Shown here piece after piece: positions 1 to 8,139 of a DNA stretch of 64,000 nucleotides. The notes under the pieces were generated by a model, which had not been told where the DNA came from, ran no database searches, and saw only the letters and a list, made by a program, of their open reading frames with translations. Origin of the DNA: Nitrospinaceae bacterium (lineage in GTDB: Bacteria > Nitrospinota_A > UBA7883 > JAJDBK01). The translations under genes and the position numbers were made by a program. The stretch is from contig JAJDBK010000056.1 in the NCBI GenBank assembly GCA_029261405.1, positions 1 through 64,000 on the forward strand, read 5' to 3'. Every line of letters starts with the position of its first letter. The stretch's first letter is position 1.

Positions 1-108
1 CAGATTCAGGTTTGGATTTCAATGAATAATCTCCAGGTTTTGAGAGGTATTGGTGATTACATGGCAATATTATACACTGCTCAAGTTGAGAATAACCAAC
101 GTTTATAG
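1..108 (+). CDS. Possible 3' end of an unidentified gene cut by the window edge
   Basis: Frame 1 is open from the first base to a TAG at 106-108 and would encode the last 35 residues of a protein, while the other two forward frames close within the first 30 bases. The residues (with NNLQVLRGIGDYMAIL in the middle) are not recognisable to me. The stretch is short and AT-rich, so the open frame could be chance. Confidence 0.25.
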   Translation, partial: QIQVWISMNNLQVLRGIGDYMAILYTAQVENNQRL

Positions 109-444
109 GGCTATTTCTGCTTTTTCAGGGGCGACTAATTATGCGCTAACCCGGATAATGGGTAAAACAGGAGGTATATACGCCGGTTTTGACTGAAACC
201 GAAAAAAAACCGGGGCGAACGGTTTCCGTCTTCAAAAAATACCGGAAACCACTCGCCCCGGGTGGGGGGGCAAAATCAATCTGAAAGCCGGATATCGGTT
301 TTACGAATCCGAGCGCCACCAATGCGCTATTCAAAATTTATTCAAATATACTTTGTCTGACGGGAACTAGAGTCACTCCAGCCAATAACAGCTGTCTCGA
401 AAACGATCATTTGACCATTCAAGAGAGGACACTATTCCTCCCGA
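109..444. other. Intergenic stretch without a recognisable gene
   Basis: Apart from a strong minus-strand terminator at 201-263, nothing convincing is seen here. The only longer open frame (146-334, minus) runs through the terminator stem and has no ribosome binding site or familiar motif, so it is not called. Confidence 0.6.
201..263 (-). terminator. Rho-independent terminator reading leftward
   Basis: Read on the minus strand, a GC-rich stem of about 20 bp pairs 243-263 with 209-228 (arms built on CCGGGGCGA and GGTTTCCG, two mismatches, loop of about 14 nt). It is followed directly by a run of eight T (201-209 on the plus strand is all A). This is the classical intrinsic terminator layout and would end transcripts from the zinc-ribbon gene at 445-633. 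Confidence 0.85.
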
Positions 445-633
445 TCAGGCTGTTCGTTGCAGGTCTTGTTCCCTGTGTACCGTACATTTCGGGCAGATAT
501 GGCTCTCCATACGTCCACACATGACGCATGTAACCATGCCCCGATAATCGCTCATTATCCCGCCACAATGGTTACAAGCGTTGTTAGGTTTCAGGAAGTC
601 ATTTTTACTATTTTGTTGTTTTGACTTTTCCAT
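445..633 (-). CDS. Small zinc-ribbon protein (62 aa)
   Basis: Small soluble protein with two CxxC knuckles (CNHC near residue 20, CVMC near residue 37) and a third cysteine pair in HICPKC near residue 46, so at least one structural zinc site is expected. The ATG has GGAG ten bases upstream (plus positions 643-646). A dyad lies just beyond it and a strong terminator lies 180 bp downstream, so this looks like an independent one-gene transcription unit. No enzyme motif is visible. A DNA- or RNA-binding or protein-adaptor role would fit a zinc ribbon, but that is inference. Confidence 0.7.
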   Translation of the reverse strand: MEKSKQQNSKNDFLKPNNACNHCGGIMSDYRGMVTCVMCGRMESHICPKCTVHREQDLQRTA

Positions 634-650
634 CAGACTATTCTCCAGCT

Positions 651-676
651 TATGTATTGATTTGCCCTAATACATA
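651..676. promoter_or_regulatory. Inverted repeat upstream of the zinc-ribbon gene
   Basis: Perfect dyad TATGTATT-N10-AATACATA immediately upstream of the ribosome binding site (643-646) of the zinc-ribbon gene. Size and spacing suit a dimeric repressor operator. The low GC makes a stable RNA hairpin less likely. Function is inferred only. Confidence 0.45.
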
Positions 677-822
677 GCAAACAGCAGGCCAAAATGTTAC
701 GATAATTCCCAAACCATAAAAGTTCTTATTTTTCAAGTGGTTATTATTTTACTATTAGACCATATCCAATTTTATGTTGCATTTTTTTATAACTACATCA
801 TCTAAATTCAAAAAATTGTCAG

Positions 823-852
823 TTTCACTACAAATTTTGCGTATGATATAAT
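823..852 (+). promoter_or_regulatory. Promoter of def, probably leaderless
   Basis: A perfect TATAAT at 847-852 ends six bases before the ATG of def at 859, with a weak -35-like TTTCAC at 823-828 (spacer 18). Transcription would begin at or beside the start codon, and no Shine-Dalgarno sequence precedes the ATG, which fits a leaderless mRNA. Confidence 0.5.
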
Positions 853-858
853 CACATC

Positions 859-1419
859 ATGAGCCAGCCAGAGCAGAAGACAGATAAACAACAACCCTTG
901 GTGGTCCTGACATACCCGAATCCTGTGCTGAGCAAAAAATCTTCACCGGTAGAAAAAATCGATCAGGCAATCATTGATCTGGGCGAAAAAATGATCCAGA
1001 CCATGCTCCTGACCGACGATGGCGTTGGTCTTGCCGCTCCCCAGGTCGGATACTCCTTGAGGATGACGGTTATTAACCCTGAGTGCGATCCGCTGGGGTT
1101 TACCGGCCTTGATGACATAAAAAGCCCCTTTGTCCTGATAAATCCCGAAATCATCGAGAGGGAGGGGAGTTATGTGGAAGAGGAGGGCTGTCTTTCGTTG
1201 CCCGGCCTCTACTACGATGTGGAACGCCCTGAGAGGGTGAAGGTACGCTTTACCGGAACAGATGGTCAGGTACGGGAGTTTACCGCTACTGACTATATGG
1301 CAAAGCTCGTCTGCCATGAAATCGACCATCTCGATGGAGCGCTTTTCTGGGATCGGGTAAGCCGGTTCAAGCGGGACTGGCTCAAACTCAAATTCAGAAG
1401 ACTCGTCAAAAACCGGTGA
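859..1419 (+). CDS. def: Peptide deformylase
   Basis: Removes the N-formyl group from the initiator methionine of nascent proteins; a cytosolic metalloenzyme acting at the ribosome. All three family motifs are present: GVGLAAPQVG (about residues 55-64), EGCLSLPG (about 109-116, metal-binding Cys) and the metal-binding HEIDH (about 153-157). Length 186 aa is usual for bacterial PDF. The start ATG sits only six bases after a TATAAT box, suggesting a leaderless transcript. The stop overlaps the GTG start of fmt (GTGA), so the deformylase and the formyltransferase that makes its substrate are translationally coupled, the classical def-fmt pair. Confidence 0.97.
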   Translation: MSQPEQKTDKQQPLVVLTYPNPVLSKKSSPVEKIDQAIIDLGEKMIQTMLLTDDGVGLAAPQVGYSLRMTVINPECDPLGFTGLDDIKSPFVLINPEIIEREGSYVEEEGCLSLPGLYYDVERPERVKVRFTGTDGQVREFTATDYMAKLVCHEIDHLDGALFWDRVSRFKRDWLKLKFRRLVKNR

Positions 1420-2363
1420 CCGACAACCCGATCCGGCTGGTCTTTATGGGGACACCCGAATTCGCCCTTCCGACTCTGGAAACCCTCGCGAAAGGGGCCG
1501 GTTTTTCTGTGGAGGCCGTGTTCACCCAGCCGGACCGACCAAAAGGGCGCGGCAGACGTTTAACGCCGCCACCCGTCAAGATCATGGCCGAAAGTTTTAA
1601 AATTCCTCTCTTTCAACCGGTAAGGGCAAGCAACAAAGACTCCGGCGCCATACTAAAAGAGATCGCCCCGGAATATCTTGTTGTGGTCGCTTACGGACAA
1701 CTGCTCTCTAAAGAGGTGTTGGAAATACCGTCGAGAGCCCCGGTCAACCTCCATGCGTCCCTCCTGCCAAGATGGCGGGGAGCGGCTCCAATACATAGAG
1801 CCATTCTGGCCGGGGACAAGGTGACAGGTGTCTGTTCCATGCTGATGGAGGAGACACTCGATACTGGAGATGTCCTCATGTCCACCAGAACCGATATCAC
1901 TGAGGAAGACACTTTTCTGACTCTACATGATCGTCTGGCGAGGATCGGCGGCGCCATAATGGAGCAGACTCTCAAAGCGTATCACCATCTCGGAATCGAA
2001 CCTCTACAGCAGAATGAACATGAGACCACCTACGCTCCGAAAGTGGCGCCCGGTGATCTTCTCATCAACTGGACGCTTCCAGCAAAGATCGTCAGCAGAC
2101 GGATTCGTGGCATGTCACCATTTCCGGGAGCTTTTACACTCCATTCCGGCAAAAAAATAAAACTTCTCATGGCAAAGGTCATAGAAGAATTTACAGGCGA
2201 TCCGGGGGTTATTCTTGATATTGGCAAAAAGGGGATCACCGTCTCGTGTGGCGATGGCGCCGTTCTTATAACTGAATTAAAACCACCCGGCAAAGGCGCC
2301 ATGTCGGCCCATGCCTATTCCCTTGGTCACCAGGTCAAACCGGGAGACAGATTCTGTGAATAA
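1416..2363 (+). CDS. fmt: Methionyl-tRNA formyltransferase
   Basis: Formylates Met-tRNA(fMet) with 10-formyl-tetrahydrofolate to make the initiator tRNA. The N-terminal formyltransferase domain begins VFMGTPEFA and holds the catalytic stretch NLHASLLPRWRGAAP with the Asn and His of the family (about residues 108-123), then EETLDTGDV. A C-terminal OB-like tRNA-binding domain with RIRGMSPFPGAF follows. Length 315 aa is typical. The GTG start overlaps the def stop by four bases. The next gene begins within or just past its 3' end, so def, fmt and the aminotransferase gene probably share one message. Confidence 0.96.
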   Translation: MTDNPIRLVFMGTPEFALPTLETLAKGAGFSVEAVFTQPDRPKGRGRRLTPPPVKIMAESFKIPLFQPVRASNKDSGAILKEIAPEYLVVVAYGQLLSKEVLEIPSRAPVNLHASLLPRWRGAAPIHRAILAGDKVTGVCSMLMEETLDTGDVLMSTRTDITEEDTFLTLHDRLARIGGAIMEQTLKAYHHLGIEPLQQNEHETTYAPKVAPGDLLINWTLPAKIVSRRIRGMSPFPGAFTLHSGKKIKLLMAKVIEEFTGDPGVILDIGKKGITVSCGDGAVLITELKPPGKGAMSAHAYSLGHQVKPGDRFCE

Positions 2364-3507
2364 TAAAATGTTCGACCCCGAAGAGCTTCTTCTTATAAGA
2401 GGGAATTTTCCGATCCTGAAAAGTCGGATTTTCCTCAACTGCGCGGCTATGGCGCCTCTCCCGGCCTCTACGCGAGACACCATGACCGCCCTTTCACAGG
2501 AACAATCGGAACAGGGGTATCTAAACTTTGAGACGTGGCGCAAAACCATCGAAGAGACCCGATCCCTCGCCGCCCGCATTGTCGGCGCGCACGAGAATGA
2601 GATCGCGTTCATACGAAACACTTCCGATGGTGTATCGCTTGTGGCCGAAGGGCTCGGATTAACAGCGGGGGACGAGGTTCTTATCAACGACCTTGAATTC
2701 CCCTCCAACGTCTACCCGTGGCTTAACCTTATCCGGCTCGGAGTGAATGTCGTCACCATAAAAACGGAAGGTGGCAGGATAACGCCAGAGATGATCGAGA
2801 GGGCTATAACCTCCCGCACTAAGGTGATAGCCCTCTCCAGCGTTCAATACGCCACCGGTTACCGGGCCGACCTTGAGGCGGTGGGACGGATAGCGAAAAA
2901 ACATGACGTTTATTTTTTCGTCGATGCGATCCAGTCGCTCGGTCTTATACCGATGGATACAAAAAGGTTCGGCATAGATTTTCTGGCTTGCGGAGGACAT
3001 AAATGGCTCTGCGCACCGGAAGGGATCGGCATTTTTTATTGTAACCGCAAAAGGCTTGATGACCTCCAACCGGTAAGGGTTGGATGGCATTCGGTCATCA
3101 ACGAATACGATTTCGGCGATATAGATTTCACCATAAAAAAGAACGCACAGAAATTCGAAGAAGGCTCGGCGAACCTGATCGGCATATACGGCCTGAAAGA
3201 ATCGCTTTCGATGCTGTTATCCGCAAACCCCCACAACAGCCTCGATCACGTTCTTGCCCTCAATGGTCGGCTATGCGACGGCCTGTTAAAGAAGGGTTAC
3301 AAAATCGTGTCACCCATAGAAAACGACGCGGAAAGATCAGGAATCATCATCTTCACATCGGGGGAGAGGAAAAAAGATGCTAAGATTGTCAAACGGTTAG
3401 ATGAACGCAAGATAATGGTGATGCAAAGAGGCGCAGGAATCCGCGTAGCCCCCCACTTTTTCAACAGCCCGGAAGATATCGACGCACTGCTTACCGCCCT
3501 GCCATGA
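2356..3507 (+). CDS. Class V PLP aminotransferase (cysteine desulfurase / isopenicillin-N epimerase-like)
   Basis: PLP-dependent fold-type I enzyme of aminotransferase class V. The cofactor lysine is in ACGGHKWLCAPEGIG, preceded by the PLP-binding Asp of FVDAIQSLG, and the N-terminal half carries FIRNTSDGVSLVA. The sequence is closer to isopenicillin-N-epimerase-like and selenocysteine-lyase-like members than to IscS/NifS, so the substrate is uncertain. Start chosen at GTG 2356, which has GGGAGA eight bases upstream and overlaps the fmt stop; ATG 2368 is the alternative. An ATG at 2311 would lie deep inside fmt. Its place behind def-fmt suggests cotranscription but does not reveal the substrate. 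Confidence 0.85.
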   Translation: MNNKMFDPEELLLIRGNFPILKSRIFLNCAAMAPLPASTRDTMTALSQEQSEQGYLNFETWRKTIEETRSLAARIVGAHENEIAFIRNTSDGVSLVAEGLGLTAGDEVLINDLEFPSNVYPWLNLIRLGVNVVTIKTEGGRITPEMIERAITSRTKVIALSSVQYATGYRADLEAVGRIAKKHDVYFFVDAIQSLGLIPMDTKRFGIDFLACGGHKWLCAPEGIGIFYCNRKRLDDLQPVRVGWHSVINEYDFGDIDFTIKKNAQKFEEGSANLIGIYGLKESLSMLLSANPHNSLDHVLALNGRLCDGLLKKGYKIVSPIENDAERSGIIIFTSGERKKDAKIVKRLDERKIMVMQRGAGIRVAPHFFNSPEDIDALLTALP

Positions 3508-3562
3508 CCGATTTTTTTGAACCAAATTCATGGAATTATCTGAAAGTAGCTTTCATCGATAC

Positions 3563-5248
3563 TCACTTAAACGCATTGTTAATTGCTTTAACGATTGGGT
3601 AAAAATTGCCGTAGTACACTTCGGTATAATCTGCGACCTCTTTAAATTTTTCAAGGTATTTCTTTTTCAGGGTATTGCGGGCAGATTTTCGTTTCTCCCC
3701 ACTTCCATTCAAGGCTGCATCAACTAGCTTTGCATTCTCTACATGAACTTTACTTTTTATTGAATCCGGGAGCAGACCCTCAATATTTCCTTTCCCAGTA
3801 TCGCCCTTGCCTATGGGTAGATAATTTTTATTCTTCTTAAAATTCAAGTTTTTCAGTTTCGGTTCAACAGTTGCCACCACATCCAGATCAAAAGTAATAA
3901 ATATCTTTTTATACCGATCCTTAAGGAAATTTAACAAGCTATTGTTTGAAAGGTTTCCTGCCCCACCATAAGAATACACTTCTCCATCAAAATCTAAACA
4001 ATTGTCGCCATGGGCCTTATCCCTTAGTAGTTCAAAGTAATCCTTATCCTGATCGCCTTCCACAAGTAGGATACATTCACTCGAACTAAAGAATAAGTTC
4101 CGCCAAGGAGAAAGCTCTTCACTGGATATACCTAAAGCAAGGACAAAGGGTTCCATCCAGTTGTCCCCCGTTGTATCAATAGATTTTGTTTGCCGCTGTT
4201 GGTTTGAGACTATTTCACGATCTAAAAGTATGTTCCCCTCTTGGTTTTCGTGACTCAAAAGATATGGGCTATGAGTAGTTACAATCACCTGTACTTTAAA
4301 CTCTTCACATAAATCCTGTAACACTTGGCCGAATTGAGCTTGGGCAGAAGGATGAAGAAAGCTTTCAGGCTCCTCAATTAGTATTATTGGAGTGATTTTA
4401 TTTGTATTTTTTTCTGCACGGCTAACTTGTCGAGCTTTAAATAATGTCAACAATATCAACGTTCTGTTTATAGTCCCGCTACCCCATCCACCAAGAGGAA
4501 CATCAATCTTTTTATCACCCAATGTAATGTTTAAAGGTAGGTATTCAAGGTCAAGTTTTGGTACAGAAAGGCCAACTTTATATTTTTCATTAAGCCTACC
4601 CAACAATTCGCTGATTTTTTTTTGTGGTTCCTTGGCAAGCTGTTTAAACTGTTTTTCAATGGTTTTGGATAAGTTATCTTTAATTACATGATATTCAGGG
4701 CTTAATTCACGTAACAAACCACCGTAATCATTGGGATAGCGAAATAAGAACGTTGGCGCTGTTGAATCATGACAAAAAATACTATTTGAATTATGGATTC
4801 TTCTTAATATCTCCTCCGCTTGATCTCCGGTATAAATCTTTTCGCGAATGCCAACTTCCACCACGGGTTGACTGATTTCCTCCTTATAGGTTACTGAGAT
4901 TTTGACATCCAAGACTTCTTGCCCTGATTCAATTTTAAGGTATTGCTCAATAAATTGGTACAAAGCTACGTCACGATCTTGATGGATTCCCAATTCTAGA
5001 ATGAAAGTTATTTTACTGTTAGAATTTGGTTCCACCCATTTCGTAAAATCATTCTTGAATTCAACTTCTACCTCATGTCTGCCACTAAAAAATGGATCTT
5101 CATCTCGCATTAAGCATCTGACTACTCTGGCAACATTCGTTTTCCCTGAGTCATTCTTTCCGCATATTGCAGAATAATAGAAGGGAAACTTGATGTTGAT
5201 ATCTTCGAGGGTTCGATAGTTTTTTATGCCAATTCTACAAATTTTCAT
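3563..5248 (-). CDS. OLD-family ATPase with TOPRIM nuclease domain
   Basis: 561 aa. The N-terminal ABC/SMC-like ATPase has Walker A GKNDSGKT (30-37), signature-like GGWGSGTI (about 253-260), Walker B IILIEEPE (288-295) and H-loop TTHSP (324-328). The C-terminal TOPRIM domain has LVEGD (Glu397) and FDLD (Asp454/Asp456). This is the architecture of overcoming-lysogenisation-defect (OLD) nucleases. No UvrD-like helicase follows, so it is not a Gabija pair; a solitary class 1-type OLD protein is likeliest. The gene and its flanks (about 3510-5500) are visibly more AT-rich than the surrounding housekeeping genes and it is transcribed against both neighbours, suggesting acquisition. A defence or DNA-repair role is known for relatives but inferred here. 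Confidence 0.88.
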   Translation of the reverse strand: MKICRIGIKNYRTLEDINIKFPFYYSAICGKNDSGKTNVARVVRCLMRDEDPFFSGRHEVEVEFKNDFTKWVEPNSNSKITFILELGIHQDRDVALYQFIEQYLKIESGQEVLDVKISVTYKEEISQPVVEVGIREKIYTGDQAEEILRRIHNSNSIFCHDSTAPTFLFRYPNDYGGLLRELSPEYHVIKDNLSKTIEKQFKQLAKEPQKKISELLGRLNEKYKVGLSVPKLDLEYLPLNITLGDKKIDVPLGGWGSGTINRTLILLTLFKARQVSRAEKNTNKITPIILIEEPESFLHPSAQAQFGQVLQDLCEEFKVQVIVTTHSPYLLSHENQEGNILLDREIVSNQQRQTKSIDTTGDNWMEPFVLALGISSEELSPWRNLFFSSSECILLVEGDQDKDYFELLRDKAHGDNCLDFDGEVYSYGGAGNLSNNSLLNFLKDRYKKIFITFDLDVVATVEPKLKNLNFKKNKNYLPIGKGDTGKGNIEGLLPDSIKSKVHVENAKLVDAALNGSGEKRKSARNTLKKKYLEKFKEVADYTEVYYGNFYPIVKAINNAFK

Positions 5249-5496
5249 AACGATACGCCCCAGAGTAAATTTGTTCGATTAAATTATCGCTATCTTGTCA
5301 TTTAGGTTATAATCTTACTGCATTTTGTCATAAACACACAAGACGCTATTTGTAAGGTCCCGCATAAATTAAAGTTGAAAAGGGGTTGGTCTTGTCTGTT
5401 GTTAATAATGTCCTTGGCAATTTTATTTTTTTTGCCATCGCTAAGGTATGGAACCCATACCCACATCAATCCTGAATCAACCCGCAACGGATTTGT

Positions 5497-5502
5497 TATA
5501 AT
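5497..5502 (+). promoter_or_regulatory. -10 box of the TonB-like gene, probably leaderless
   Basis: Perfect TATAAT ending six bases before the ATG at 5509, the same geometry as at def. The bases between are CGGGAG. No clear -35 is visible at the expected distance. Confidence 0.4.
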
Positions 5503-5508
5503 CGGGAG

Positions 5509-6531
5509 ATGTTCAAATCGATCCGCGTTTTTCTTCTATTCTCCATACTCCTGCATCTTATGGGGTTTCGGCTTTCCTACTTCTTTGCGCCGGAGCGGGA
5601 GAGTCTGCCAACGCCTGTGAAGGTGAATCTTACGATGCAACCGGAGAAACCGACCACCGATCCTGACATGGGTAAGGGGCGGGTTGAAGATCTGCCTGTC
5701 CCTGTCAAGCGGGAGAAGCCTGTCACCGCCGATATTTTAAGCCGCGCCGACAGCAAGGCTCACAGTCCCGATAAAGGTAAAAAACATCAGGCGAACAAGA
5801 CCGCCATCCCCAGACGGAAGGTCGATCCGACCCCTCCCGCCATTGAAAAGGCGAAAAAAGAGACCGCAGAGCAAAAACCGGTCAAGAACGAAACGAAAGT
5901 CGCTTCCCTCAGTAAACCGAAGCTTGATATGAGACGAAAACCGTCCGCCAAGGATGTGGATATATTTTCTGTGGAAGCGATCAAGAAAGCTATCGAATCG
6001 GAAGCCGGCAGGAAAACCGAGAAGAGCAGAAAAGATGAGGAGGCCAAAGCCAGGCGGCCCTCCACCAAAGTTACCGACAGACCCGACCCCTTGGCGGTCC
6101 AGATCGAACGCCCGTCAGGGTCCCCCGATCTTGACGGGCAGGAGCTTGACAGCTACGTCATGAGCGACACTGGTGATGTTATCGATATGGGGGATGAGGC
6201 GATAGTCTCCCTCAACACGAAATCTTTCAAGTATGTAGATTATTTCAACTCCCTGAAAAAAGCGGTGGAACTTGTCTGGACCTACCCGGAGGAGGCTGTG
6301 GTAAACCGGATGTCGGGCAAGGCGCTGATGCGTTTTACGCTGACAAACAAAGGTGAGCTTGTGGATATCAGGCTGATCCGCTCCTCCGGTCACAAGGTTC
6401 TCGACGACGAAGCCTTACTTGCCGTAAAAGCGGCGGCCCCCTACAAACCTTTCCCGGCTAACCTGAACAAAAAACGGCTCCACATAGTGGCGATGTTCGT
6501 ATACCAGCCCTCATTTAACTCCGTTTGGTAG
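5509..6531 (+). CDS. TonB-like energy transducer
   Basis: Inner-membrane-anchored periplasmic protein of the TonB/TolA type, expected to couple the proton gradient to an outer-membrane partner. An uncleaved signal anchor spans about residues 5-22, followed by some 200 residues of Lys/Pro/Glu-rich linker with KPV-, KREKP- and KKETAEQKP-like segments. A C-terminal TonB domain begins near residue 245 (SGKALMRFTLTNKGELVDI, then SSGHKVLDDEALLAVKAAAPYKPFP). Length 340 aa is within the family. No exbB/exbD or TonB-dependent receptor lies beside it in the window, so its partner is unknown. The next gene starts 65 bp downstream. Confidence 0.85.
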   Translation: MFKSIRVFLLFSILLHLMGFRLSYFFAPERESLPTPVKVNLTMQPEKPTTDPDMGKGRVEDLPVPVKREKPVTADILSRADSKAHSPDKGKKHQANKTAIPRRKVDPTPPAIEKAKKETAEQKPVKNETKVASLSKPKLDMRRKPSAKDVDIFSVEAIKKAIESEAGRKTEKSRKDEEAKARRPSTKVTDRPDPLAVQIERPSGSPDLDGQELDSYVMSDTGDVIDMGDEAIVSLNTKSFKYVDYFNSLKKAVELVWTYPEEAVVNRMSGKALMRFTLTNKGELVDIRLIRSSGHKVLDDEALLAVKAAAPYKPFPANLNKKRLHIVAMFVYQPSFNSVW

Positions 6532-6596
6532 AAGCCTATTCGCGTTTCCCGCATCTAATCGAGAAACCCCCTACTGTTTTTGATGGAGTGAATATC

Positions 6597-7862
6597 GTGA
6601 AAAATCTGGTAATCCTCGGCGCAGGAACCGGCGGAACCGTTCTCGCATCCCTGATGACCCGCAAGCTCGACATGAAGCAGTGGTGTGTGACGGTGATCGA
6701 CAAGGGATTCATACACTGTTACCAGCCGGGTCTCCTGTTTCTCCCGTTTAACCTGTACGGATACAATGATAAAAGGGACGTGGCAAAACCGATCAATCAT
6801 TCCATACCCTCGGAGGCTCAGTTCGTAAGCGCCGAAATAAAACTGATCGACCACGAAAACAAACGGGTCGAGACGAGTGAAGGTAATTTCGATTACGATT
6901 TTCTGGTCCTTGCTCTTGGGTGTACCGTCGATCCGTCGGAGGTCGAAGGCATGGCCGAAGGAATGGGGCGCAACATATTTACCTTCTATACACTGGAAGG
7001 GGCGCTCTCCATGCAAGAGCCTCTGGAGATGTTCGAGGGGGGCAGGATCGTTTTAAACATCGCCGAAATGCCGATAAAATGCCCCGTTGCGCCTATCGAG
7101 TTCGTATTTCTGGCCGACTATTTTTTCCAGAATAAAAATATCAGGGATAAAGTTACGATCGATTTTGTCACCCCCCTTACCGGCGCTTTCACCAAACCTG
7201 TGGCGACTTCGGTATTGTCGGAGATAGCCGAACAGAAAAATATCGGCATCATCCCCAATTTCCAGATATCGGAAGTCGATCACGAAAAAAAGGTAATCAA
7301 GTCGTATGGTGGCGAATCGGTGGAGTACGATCTGTTAGTCGCCATACCTCCCAATACCGGCCCGGATGTTATCGAAGAATCGGGGCTTGGTAACGGGCTC
7401 GGTTACGCGGTTACCGACGATCATACGCTGAAAGTGAAAAAGGCTGAGCGGATATACGCCGTGGGAGACAACACTAATGTGCCGACCTCAAAAGCCGGAT
7501 CGGTGGCTCATTTCGAAGCGGAAGTTATCGCAGAAAATATCATGAGGGAGATGGAGGGGAAAGAACCTCTGCCAGAGTTTGATGGTCATTCCAACTGTTT
7601 CATCGAATCGGGGTTCCACAAGGCCCTCCTCTTCGATTTCAACTACGAAGTGGAGCCGCTCAAGGGAAGTTACCCCCTGGGAGGTATCGGCCCGTTTAGC
7701 CTGTTAAAAGAGAGTTATATAAATCACCTGGGGAAACTTGCTTTTAAACATATCTACTGGAACCTGCTTTTACCGGCTCTGCTTCCGGGCGATCCTCTAC
7801 TTCCGGGCAAGATGAGCATGGCTGGCAAAGAACTCGAAAAGATCGTTGAGAATCTACACTAG
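6597..7862 (+). CDS. Sulfide:quinone oxidoreductase-like flavoprotein
   Basis: FAD-dependent two-dinucleotide-binding-domain oxidoreductase expected to oxidise sulfide and reduce membrane quinone. N-terminal FAD motif ILGAGTGGT, then YQPGLLF typical of SQRs. Cysteines at about residues 109 (ALGCT), 162 (IKCPVAP) and 334 (SNCFIESG) sit where the SQR redox cysteines are found, and the second FAD-binding stretch is IYAVGDNTNVPTSKAG. The C-terminal tail can associate with the membrane. Start chosen at GTG 6597, with GGAG at 6585-6588; an upstream in-frame start overlaps the TonB-like gene. The TAG stop is formed by the end of a miniature inverted-repeat element. A related SQR-like quinone reductase with another substrate is possible. 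Confidence 0.85.
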   Translation: MKNLVILGAGTGGTVLASLMTRKLDMKQWCVTVIDKGFIHCYQPGLLFLPFNLYGYNDKRDVAKPINHSIPSEAQFVSAEIKLIDHENKRVETSEGNFDYDFLVLALGCTVDPSEVEGMAEGMGRNIFTFYTLEGALSMQEPLEMFEGGRIVLNIAEMPIKCPVAPIEFVFLADYFFQNKNIRDKVTIDFVTPLTGAFTKPVATSVLSEIAEQKNIGIIPNFQISEVDHEKKVIKSYGGESVEYDLLVAIPPNTGPDVIEESGLGNGLGYAVTDDHTLKVKKAERIYAVGDNTNVPTSKAGSVAHFEAEVIAENIMREMEGKEPLPEFDGHSNCFIESGFHKALLFDFNYEVEPLKGSYPLGGIGPFSLLKESYINHLGKLAFKHIYWNLLLPALLPGDPLLPGKMSMAGKELEKIVENLH

Positions 7863-8025
7863 GAGTCTGTCGGACTTGTGGGTTCGTTAGCGAAAAAGCT
7901 CGGTTTTGAGTCAGATTGTTCGCTGTTTTAAGGTGAATAGTGGACCTATTCGCCGAAAAAGAGCGGATAATCTGGCCAAAACTGTGCTTTTGTAGCAGAA
8001 TCATCCCAAGTCCGACAGGCTCCTA
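7860..8025. mobile_element. 166-bp MITE-like element with terminal inverted repeats and TA flanks
   Basis: The ends are inverted copies of AGGAGYCTGTCGGACTTG(T)GGG: 7861-7882 on the left and 8005-8024 on the right, with one mismatch and a one-base indel. Both ends are bounded by TA, as expected for insertion at a TA dinucleotide. The interior has no coding capacity, so this is a non-autonomous miniature element. Its left end creates the TAG stop of the preceding oxidoreductase gene. A remnant of the same end is found at 10119-10153. Confidence 0.75.
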
Positions 8026-8139
8026 AGTCTAAGTTATTAAAAACATATGGCATTTGCCAAAACTGTGATATGTTGTTGGGCCTAAAAGAAACCTGACCCC
8101 CTATTTATAAAAAACCGATTTTGCTGGAGGAATATCCGT

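Noticed and set aside
146-334. 62-aa open frame on the minus strand
   Set aside because: It runs through the terminator stem, has no ribosome binding site and shows no recognisable motif.
3563-5248. Gabija-type two-gene defence system
   Set aside because: The OLD-like gene is present, but no UvrD-like helicase (GajB) lies on either side.
5249-5508. A small gene in the gap between the OLD-like and TonB-like genes
   Set aside because: Only short frames without a ribosome binding site or conserved motif are present in this AT-rich stretch.
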